DNA from: Streptomyces sp. NRRL WC-3549
GTDB lineage: Bacteria > Actinomycetota > Actinomycetes > Streptomycetales > Streptomycetaceae
Length of the DNA stretch: 7,370 bases
NCBI RefSeq assembly: GCF_000721935.1
Contig: NZ_KL585398.1
Span: 106,536 to 113,905, forward strand
Direction of reading: 5' to 3'
Shown in pieces: positions 1-4,199 of this stretch. How positions within the stretch are numbered: position 1 is the first letter of the stretch; every line of letters begins with the position of its first letter. The position numbers and the translations under genes are program-made. The notes under the pieces are model-generated. The model was given only the letters and a program-made list of their open reading frames with translations, made no database searches and was not told the origin of the DNA.

Positions 1-569
1 TTCGGCAGCCGCAGCCGGCGCATCTGGAGCGTACGCATCAGGCCGTACGCCACCGCGCCGCGCTTGGGCTGATCCGGGAAGCGCTCCTTGAGCTGCCGCT
101 TCAGCCGGAAGCCGAGCCCGATGGAGTCCACCACGATCAGCACGATCACGCCGAGCCAGAGCAGCAGCGAGATGTTCTGGATGTTGCGGACCTGGATCAC
201 GCTGAGGATCAGGATGATCACCGCGAGCGGAAGGAAGTACTCCGCGATGCAGAAGCGCGAGTCCACGAAGTCGCGGACGTAGCGCCGCACGGGCCCCTTG
301 TCGCGCACCGGCAGATAGCGCTCGTCACCCGAGGCGAGGGCCTCACGCTGCCTGGCCAGGTCGGCACGGCGTGCCTCCCGCTGACGCTTCATGGCGGCCT
401 TGCGGTCCAGCGGCGCGCCGCTGGAGGCCCGCCGGCGCTGTGTCTGGGCCTCACTTCGCTTGGGGGTGGGGCGACCCTTGGGTGCCTGCGGGTCGCGGGG
501 CTGCTTGGAGAGGTCCGCCGTCACCTTGCCGGTGGGGGCCTTCTCTTCCTTGGAACGGCTACGGAACAC
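1..569 (-). CDS. DUF3043 domain membrane protein (3' end cut by window edge)
   Basis: A GTG-started gene on the minus strand that runs off the left edge; 189 codons are visible and the family is usually about 200 residues, so little is missing. The protein begins MFRSRSKEEKAPTGK and has a long, basic, Pro/Lys/Arg-rich cytoplasmic N-terminus (about residues 1-105, including KGRPTPKRSEAQ), then two hydrophobic helices near residues 110-126 and 131-151, separated by a short loop, then a basic C-terminal stretch ending in MRRLRLP. This order matches the actinobacterial DUF3043 family, whose function I do not know to be established. The GTG was chosen because the family starts with this MFRSRSK sequence. 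There is no convincing ribosome binding site before it, but a -10-like hexamer lies 8 bases upstream, so the mRNA may be leaderless. It is divergent from pspA, and may share envelope-related regulation. Identity is fairly sure; role unknown. Confidence 0.88.
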   Translation of the reverse strand, partial: MFRSRSKEEKAPTGKVTADLSKQPRDPQAPKGRPTPKRSEAQTQRRRASSGAPLDRKAAMKRQREARRADLARQREALASGDERYLPVRDKGPVRRYVRDFVDSRFCIAEYFLPLAVIILILSVIQVRNIQNISLLLWLGVIVLIVVDSIGLGFRLKRQLKERFPDQPKRGAVAYGLMRTLQMRRLRLP

Positions 570-577
570 AAGGCCCA

Positions 578-605
578 AGGGTACGGGGTCGCCCCGGGCA
601 ACCAA
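578..605 (-). promoter_or_regulatory. Candidate promoter of the DUF3043 gene
   Basis: On the minus strand, TTGGTT (600-605) and TACCCT (578-583) are separated by 16 bases and resemble a housekeeping -35/-10 pair. The -10 ends 8 bases before the GTG at 569, so transcription would start at or within a base or two of the start codon. This fits the missing ribosome binding site and a leaderless transcript, which is common in Streptomyces. The assignment rests on motif and spacing only. Confidence 0.4.
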
Positions 606-769
606 GGACCGGGCGGGAACGATCCGGCAACGGACGGCGTCCTGACATGTACCCCGAGAGGGGCAGAACGGGCGATGCCGACGCTTTCCCGGGGGGCCTC
701 TACTCCCTGGGCGGGAGCGGTCACCGGCGGCAGTCGTCCTTGCGGAGGACCACATCCGCGCCCGAACAG

Positions 770-798
770 TGCGGTAATAGAGGTAGGGCCCGTACTGT
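770..798 (+). promoter_or_regulatory. Weak candidate pspA promoter
   Basis: TACTGT at 793-798 fits the TAnnnT form of an actinobacterial -10 and lies 54 bases before the pspA ATG, leaving room for a leader of about 45 bases. The -35 position (TGCGGT, 770-775) is a poor match. It is offered as the best of weak candidates; a stress-responsive sigma factor could use a different site nearby. Confidence 0.2.
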
Positions 799-852
799 GG
801 GTTCTGTTGGAGTGCTGGAGTTCAGTCCGTCAGAAGGGGGCGCGCGAAGCCC

Positions 853-1647
853 ATGAGCGGTGTCATGAAGCGTATGGGGATGATCTTCCGCGCGAAGGCA
901 AACAAGGCCCTTGACCGGGCCGAGGATCCGCGCGAGACCCTCGATTACTCGTACCAGAAGCAGCTGGAGCTGCTTCAGAAGGTGCGCCGCGGCGTCGCCG
1001 ATGTGGCGACCTCGCGCAAGAGGCTGGAGTTGCAGCTCAACCAGCTGCAGGGCCAGTCCGGCAAACTGGAGGACCAGGGCCGCAAGGCGCTGGCGCTGGG
1101 CCGAGAGGACCTGGCCCGCGAGGCGCTGTCGCGGCGTGCCGCCCTCCAGCAGCAGGTCACCGACCTGGAGACGCAGCACCAGACGCTGCAGGGCGAGGAG
1201 GAGAAGCTCACCCTCGCGGCCCAGCGTCTGCAGGCCAAGGTCGATGCCTTCCGGACGAAGAAGGAGACCATCAAGGCCACCTACACCGCGGCCCAGGCGC
1301 AGACCCGGATCGGGGAGGCCTTCTCCGGAATCTCCGAGGAGATGGGCGACGTCGGCCTCGCGATCCAGCGGGCCGAGGACAAGACCCAGCAGCTCCAGGC
1401 CCGTGCCGGAGCCATCGACGAGCTGCTGGCCTCCGGGGCCCTGGACGACCCGTCGGGGACGGCCAAGGACGACATCGCGGCCGAGCTGGACCGGATCTCG
1501 GGCGGCAGCGATGTAGAACTGGAGCTGCAGCGCATGAAGGCCGAGCTGGCCGGCGGTCCCTCGGGGCAGCAGCAGGCCATCGAGGGCGGTGCCCAGGACG
1601 CGGCACCGCAGTCGCAGCAGTCCCCGCACAAGTTCGACAAGCAGTGA
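853..1647 (+). CDS. pspA: PspA/IM30 family phage shock protein
   Basis: A 264-residue PspA/IM30 (Vipp1) family protein, part of the bacterial ESCRT-III-like superfamily. Such proteins bind the inner face of the membrane, oligomerise into rods or rings and limit proton leak during envelope stress. The N-terminal helix (residues 1-20, MKRMGMIFRAK) is amphipathic and is the expected membrane-binding segment. The conserved AEDP follows at residues 23-26, then a long Gln/Glu/Arg/Leu-rich helical hairpin (about 27-145), then helices containing GEAFSGISEEMGDVG (154-168) and VELELQRMKAEL (221-232). The last 30 or so residues are a Gly/Gln/Ser/Pro-rich tail not present in the roughly 220-residue enterobacterial PspA. 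The ATG at 853 gives the family N-terminus; GAAG (846-849) is close and AGAAGGGGG (832-840) is rather far as ribosome binding site, and in-frame ATGs at 865 and 874 are less likely. It forms an operon with pspAA. No PspF or PspBC-like gene is nearby, as expected in actinobacteria. Confidence 0.95.
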   Translation: MSGVMKRMGMIFRAKANKALDRAEDPRETLDYSYQKQLELLQKVRRGVADVATSRKRLELQLNQLQGQSGKLEDQGRKALALGREDLAREALSRRAALQQQVTDLETQHQTLQGEEEKLTLAAQRLQAKVDAFRTKKETIKATYTAAQAQTRIGEAFSGISEEMGDVGLAIQRAEDKTQQLQARAGAIDELLASGALDDPSGTAKDDIAAELDRISGGSDVELELQRMKAELAGGPSGQQQAIEGGAQDAAPQSQQSPHKFDKQ

Positions 1648-1650
1648 GGG
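1646..1650 (+). promoter_or_regulatory. pspAA ribosome binding site overlapping pspA stop codon
   Basis: GAGGG begins on the second base of the pspA TGA and lies 7 bases before the pspAA ATG. Ribosomes ending pspA therefore cover the site, the usual arrangement for translational coupling. It also decides the pspAA start. Confidence 0.75.
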
Positions 1651-1657
1651 CGGCGTC

Positions 1658-1936
1658 ATGATCGTACGGGTCATGGGAGAGGGCCAGGTCGAGCTGGCCG
1701 ACAGTCACTTCGCGGAGCTGAACAAGCTCGACGACGACCTGCTCACCGAGATGGAGAACGGTGACGGGCCCCGCTTCCGGGCCACGCTCCACGCGCTCCT
1801 GGACAAGGTGCGCGAGCTCGGCACCCCGCTGCCCGACGACTCCCTGGAGCCGTCCGAGCTGATCCTGCCGGCCCCCGACGCCACCCTCGAAGAGGTCAGC
1901 GCCATGCTCACCGACGACGGGCTGATCCCCGGCTGA
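1658..1936 (+). CDS. pspAA: PspA-associated protein PspAA
   Basis: A 92-residue acidic, soluble protein beginning MIVRVMGEGQVEL and ending LTDDGLIPG. It has no signal peptide or membrane segment. Length, sequence and position directly after pspA match the small PspA-associated PspAA family of actinobacteria, which is thought to act with PspA in the envelope stress response; its biochemical activity is not established as far as I know. Visible parts are a short beta-rich start (residues 1-14), a helical middle (17-52, with FAELNKLDDDLLTEME and ATLHALLDKVREL), and the conserved block DSLEPSELILPAPDATLEEV near 61-80. The ATG at 1658 is preferred over upstream in-frame codons because GAGGG at 1646-1650 sits 7 bases before it, and upstream extension would lie inside pspA. 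That site overlaps the pspA TGA (1645-1647), so translation of the two genes is probably coupled. A strong hairpin follows 17 bases after the stop. Confidence 0.93.
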   Translation: MIVRVMGEGQVELADSHFAELNKLDDDLLTEMENGDGPRFRATLHALLDKVRELGTPLPDDSLEPSELILPAPDATLEEVSAMLTDDGLIPG

Positions 1937-1953
1937 GCGGACCCCGCACTCCA

Positions 1954-1994
1954 CACCGCGCCCCGCCCCGGCCCCACCGGTGCGGGGCGCGGTG
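1954..1994 (+). terminator. Strong terminator-like hairpin after pspAA
   Basis: A perfect 13-base stem (CACCGCGCCCCGC at 1954-1966 with GCGGGGCGCGGTG at 1982-1994) continues after one C/T mismatch into a CCGG/CCGG inner stem (1968-1971 with 1977-1980), closing on a 5-base loop CCCCA. The whole is about 17 base pairs, nearly all G-C, and begins 17 bases after the pspAA stop. There is no T tract, which is often absent from terminators in high-GC actinomycetes. It probably ends the pspA-pspAA transcript and separates it from the kinase gene. Confidence 0.75.
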
Positions 1995-2022
1995 GTGCCC
2001 GGGGCGTACCGCGACCGGGCAC
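1995..2022 (+). repeat. Second inverted repeat, directly after the terminator
   Basis: GTGCCCGG (1995-2002) pairs with CCGGGCAC (2015-2022) around a 12-base loop, starting on the base after the first hairpin ends. It could reinforce termination or be part of the control region of the kinase gene. The loop holds GCGTACCG (2004-2011), whose CGTACCG core recurs at 2041-2047 and, inverted, at 2028-2034. Confidence 0.5.
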
Positions 2023-2048
2023 GGTCCCGGTACGGCACGCCGTACCGT
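2021..2048 (+). promoter_or_regulatory. Candidate promoter of the two-component operon
   Basis: TACCGT (2043-2048) resembles a -10 and ends 8 bases before the GTG at 2057, the same spacing as in the DUF3043 gene. The -35 position with a 16-base spacer (ACGGTC, 2021-2026) is poor. If real, the transcript would be leaderless or nearly so, which would explain why no ribosome binding site precedes any of the possible kinase start codons. Confidence 0.25.
2028..2047. promoter_or_regulatory. 20-base palindrome upstream of kinase gene, possible operator
   Basis: CGGTACGGC (2028-2036) and GCCGTACCG (2039-2047) form a perfect 9-2-9 inverted repeat just before the kinase start. It overlaps TACCGT (2043-2048), a possible -10, and would lie between -35 and -10, a classic place for a dimeric regulator to bind. 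A third core copy, CGTACCG, lies at 2005-2011. The two-base centre makes it a poor RNA hairpin, which favours a protein-binding site. NarL-type regulators such as the one encoded at 3337 bind imperfect palindromes of about this size, so autoregulation is possible, but this is inference. Confidence 0.45.
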
Positions 2049-2056
2049 TGCTCGAC

Positions 2057-3340
2057 GTGACCACCCTCGGAACCGGGCTCGTGCGGAGCCGCCGCTGGCT
2101 GCGCCGCCACCCCCTCGCGTTCGACGGGGCGCTCGCCGCGGCCGTGCTCCTGTGCATGCTCTGCGCGTCGTTCGCCGAGCCGAACCAGGGACACGGGCCC
2201 ACCTTCGGCGTCCGTGCCCCCGCCGCCTCCGGCGTGCTGCTGATGGTGCTCGGCGCCGCGGCCCTGGTGCACCGGCGGCGCCGGCCCATGGCGGTGCTCG
2301 CCGTGACCGGACTGCTCGCCGCGGCCGAGTTCCTGCTGGCCGACCCGCCCGCCCCGGTGGTGATGAGCGCGGTCGTCGCCCTGTACACCGTGGCCTCCCG
2401 CACCGACCGTCCCACCACCTGGCGGGTCGGCCTGCTCACCATGCTCGTGCTGACCGCGGCGGCGATGGTCGCCGGCTCGTCCCCCTGGTACGGCCAGGAG
2501 AACGTCGCCGTACTCGCCTGGACCGGCCTGGCGGGCGCCACCGGGGACGCCGTACGCAGCAGGCGGGCGTTCGTCGACGCGATCAGGGAGCGGGCCGAGC
2601 GGGCCGAGCGCACCCGCGAGGAGGAGGCCCGCCGCCGGGTCGCCGAGGAGCGCCTGCGGATCGCCCGTGATCTGCACGACGTGGTGGCCCACCACATCGC
2701 CCTGGTCAACGTGCAGGCCGGGGTCGCCGCCCACGTCATGGACCGGCGCCCGGACCAGGCCAAGGAGGCGCTCGCCCACGTACGGGAGGCCAGCCGCTCC
2801 GCGCTCGACGAACTGCGGTCCACCGTGGGGCTGCTGCGCCAGTCCGGCGACCCGGCGGCGCCCACCGAACCGGCACCCGGCCTCGCCGTCCTCGGCGGTC
2901 TGCTCGACACCTTCCGCAACGCGGGCCTCCCCGTGGAGGTGGCCTGCACCGACCGCGGCGGCCTCCCGGCCGCGGTGGACCTGACGGTCTACCGGATCAT
3001 CCAGGAGGCGCTGACCAACGTCCGCAAGCACGCGGGTCCCGGCGCCAGGGCCGAGGTGAGCGTCGTGCGGGTCGGGACGACCGTGGAGATCACGGTCCTC
3101 GACGGCGGCGGGCGGTCCGCCGGGGCGGTTCCCGGCGGCGTCCCGGGGCCGCGGCGGGCGGACGGGGGCGGCCACGGCCTCGTCGGCATGCGCGAACGCG
3201 TCGTCGCGCTCGGCGGCACCCTCGCCGCGGCACCCCGGTACGGCGGCGGCTTCCGCGTGCATGCGATCCTGCCCCTCACGTCCCGCACGGGTGAGCCGGA
3301 GGTGCCGGGCCCGGCGGACAGGACGGGGGGACGCGGATGA
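2057..3340 (+). CDS. Membrane sensor histidine kinase, HisKA_3 type
   Basis: Sensor kinase of about 427 residues (numbered from the GTG at 2057). The first 165 residues hold five or six closely spaced hydrophobic segments (near 23-41, 54-72, 77-94, 100-114, 122-137, 147-160) joined by short loops, so there is little extracellular domain and sensing is probably within the membrane, as in LiaS- or DesK-like kinases. A charged helix rich in Arg/Glu (about 170-200) leads into the dimerisation and phosphoacceptor helix ARDLHDVVAHH, with the phosphorylated His at 207. The HATPase_c domain shows EALTNVRKHAG (Asn 321), DGGG (349-352) and HGLVGMRERV (373-382), so all catalytic boxes are intact; the ATP lid carries a Gly/Pro-rich stretch. 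Start choice is uncertain: TTG at 2048 adds three residues, GTG at 2081 removes eight, and none has a good ribosome binding site. GTG 2057 fits the possible -10. It overlaps the regulator gene by four bases. Confidence 0.92.
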   Translation: MTTLGTGLVRSRRWLRRHPLAFDGALAAAVLLCMLCASFAEPNQGHGPTFGVRAPAASGVLLMVLGAAALVHRRRRPMAVLAVTGLLAAAEFLLADPPAPVVMSAVVALYTVASRTDRPTTWRVGLLTMLVLTAAAMVAGSSPWYGQENVAVLAWTGLAGATGDAVRSRRAFVDAIRERAERAERTREEEARRRVAEERLRIARDLHDVVAHHIALVNVQAGVAAHVMDRRPDQAKEALAHVREASRSALDELRSTVGLLRQSGDPAAPTEPAPGLAVLGGLLDTFRNAGLPVEVACTDRGGLPAAVDLTVYRIIQEALTNVRKHAGPGARAEVSVVRVGTTVEITVLDGGGRSAGAVPGGVPGPRRADGGGHGLVGMRERVVALGGTLAAAPRYGGGFRVHAILPLTSRTGEPEVPGPADRTGGRG

Positions 3341-4029
3341 CACCGATCAAGGTGCTGCTCGCCGACGACCAGGCACTGCTGCGCAGCGCGTTCCGGGTGC
3401 TGGTCGACTCGGAGCCCGACATGAGGGTCGTCGGAGAGGCGGCGGACGGCGCGGAGGCCGTCGCGCTGGCCCGCTCGACGGGGGCGGACGTGGTCCTCAT
3501 GGACATCCGGATGCCCGGCACCGACGGGCTCGCCGCGACCCGGACCATCAGCGCGGACCCGGAGCTGGCCGGGGTACGGATCGTCATGCTCACCACCTTC
3601 GAGGTGGACGAGTACGTGGTGCAGGCGCTGCGCGCGGGCGCGGCCGGCTTCCTCGGCAAGGGCGCCGAGCCCGAGGAGCTGCTGAACGCCATCCGGATCG
3701 CCGCGGCCGGCGAGGCACTGCTCTCCCCGGCCGCGACCAAGGGGCTCATCGCCACGTTCCTCGCACAGGCCCCCGGCGCCGGCCGGGACCCGGGCGAGAC
3801 CGCCGCGTACGCCGAACTGCTCAGCGCGCTCACCGGGCGCGAGCGGGAGGTGCTCGTCCTGGTCGCGGGCGGGCACTCCAACGACCGGATCGCCGAGCGG
3901 CTGGCCGTCAGCCCCCTCACCGTGAAGACCCATGTGAACCGGGCCATGGCGAAGCTCGGCGCCCGGGACCGGGCCCAACTGGTCGTCATCGCCTACGAAT
4001 CGGGGCTGGTGCGCCCGCGGGCGGAGTAG
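3337..4029 (+). CDS. NarL/LuxR-family response regulator
   Basis: A complete 230-residue response regulator, the cytoplasmic partner of the kinase just upstream. The receiver domain (about 3-120) has the acidic pair Asp10-Asp11, phosphoacceptor Asp56 in VVLMDIRMPG, Thr86/Thr87 in MLTTF and Lys108 in GFLGKG, so phosphorylation and switching should be intact. A linker of about 40 residues leads to the C-terminal LuxR-type helix-turn-helix (about 163-225): LTGREREVLVLVAGG, then SNDRIAERLAVSPLTVKTHVNRAMAKLGARDR, with the recognition helix around SPLTVKTHVNR. The ATG overlaps the kinase TGA as ATGA, and a G-rich site (3325-3330) sits six bases before it, so the pair is co-transcribed and translationally coupled. 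Likely targets, by inference only, are its own promoter (see the palindrome at 2028) and neighbouring envelope-stress or efflux genes. It resembles LiaR/DesR-type regulators. Confidence 0.95.
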   Translation: MTPIKVLLADDQALLRSAFRVLVDSEPDMRVVGEAADGAEAVALARSTGADVVLMDIRMPGTDGLAATRTISADPELAGVRIVMLTTFEVDEYVVQALRAGAAGFLGKGAEPEELLNAIRIAAAGEALLSPAATKGLIATFLAQAPGAGRDPGETAAYAELLSALTGREREVLVLVAGGHSNDRIAERLAVSPLTVKTHVNRAMAKLGARDRAQLVVIAYESGLVRPRAE

Positions 4030-4199
4030 CGGACGGGGACCCGGCGTACTCCAGCTGCGGTATGCGCGGGGTGAGAAAGCCGCCCGGGGGCCGACGATTC
4101 CGGCCGTGGGATCCGTCATCGTATGGATGGGCGGGCGTGTCCCCGATCTCCGGACGGCCGCCCTACCTGCCGCGTACACCACAGAAGAGAGAACCACCC
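4030..4199. other. Gap between response regulator and RND permease
   Basis: No gene is seen in these 170 bases. There is no strong terminator-like hairpin after the regulator; the best is a weak 5-base stem (GGCCG 4089-4093 with CGGCC 4101-4105). A possible but poor promoter is TTCCGG (4098-4103) with TATGGA (4122-4127) and an 18-base spacer. GCGTAC (4044-4049) and GTATGC (4060-4065) form an imperfect inverted pair resembling a half of the palindrome upstream of the kinase. The gap is large enough for a separate promoter, but without a clear terminator read-through from the regulator gene is equally possible. Confidence 0.4.
4182..4191 (+). promoter_or_regulatory. Ribosome binding site of the RND permease
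   Basis: The purine run AGAAGAGAGA ends 8 bases before the ATG at 4200. It decides the start: the same reading frame is open for more than 900 bases upstream, through the regulator gene, but only this ATG has a binding site and gives the family N-terminus. Confidence 0.65.

Larger units (their letters stand above)
570..852. other. Divergent intergenic region between DUF3043 gene and pspA
   Basis: No gene is supported in these 283 bases: open frames crossing them belong to no family I recognise and overlap the genes on both sides. The left end holds the candidate DUF3043 promoter. The right half (about 760-852) is slightly less GC-rich and should carry the pspA promoter. Its only TAnnnT hexamer in a sensible place is TACTGT at 793-798, without a good -35 (TGCGGT at 770-775 with a 17-base spacer is poor), so an alternative sigma factor or activator may be used. 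I found no convincing SigE-type or SigB-type pair. Small hairpins are possible at 703-717 (CTCCC/GGGAG) and 736-750 (GTCCT/AGGAC, competing with GCGGA/TCCGC at 742-759), none strong enough to name. Confidence 0.5.

Noticed and set aside
764..795. GAAC (764-767) with CGTAC (791-795) as a possible extracytoplasmic-stress sigma promoter for pspA
   Set aside because: The spacing of 23 bases is too long for the SigE- or SigR-type promoters I know, and both halves are imperfect.
371..856. Plus-strand open frame across the DUF3043 start and the pspA leader
   Set aside because: It is Gly/Pro/Arg/Trp-rich with no family resemblance, overlaps the real DUF3043 coding region and has no binding site.
721..1674. 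317-codon minus-strand frame opposite pspA
   Set aside because: The Leu/Gly/Arg-rich sequence is the reverse reading of PspA's repetitive helical codons and has no independent support.
1271..3343. A 690-codon minus-strand open frame opposite pspA, pspAA and the kinase
   Set aside because: It crosses three well-supported plus-strand genes and the terminator and palindrome region, and its low-complexity Gly/Arg/Pro sequence resembles no family.
4101..4160. CGGCCGT/ACGGCCG pair in the gap before the RND gene
   Set aside because: A seven-base G/C-rich match across a 46-base spacer is expected by chance at this GC content.
3261..4199. In-frame extension of the RND gene upstream to 3261, giving a 1363-residue protein
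   Set aside because: The extra 313 residues are an Arg/Gly-rich out-of-frame reading of the kinase end and the regulator. The ATG at 4200 has a binding site and gives the family N-terminus.
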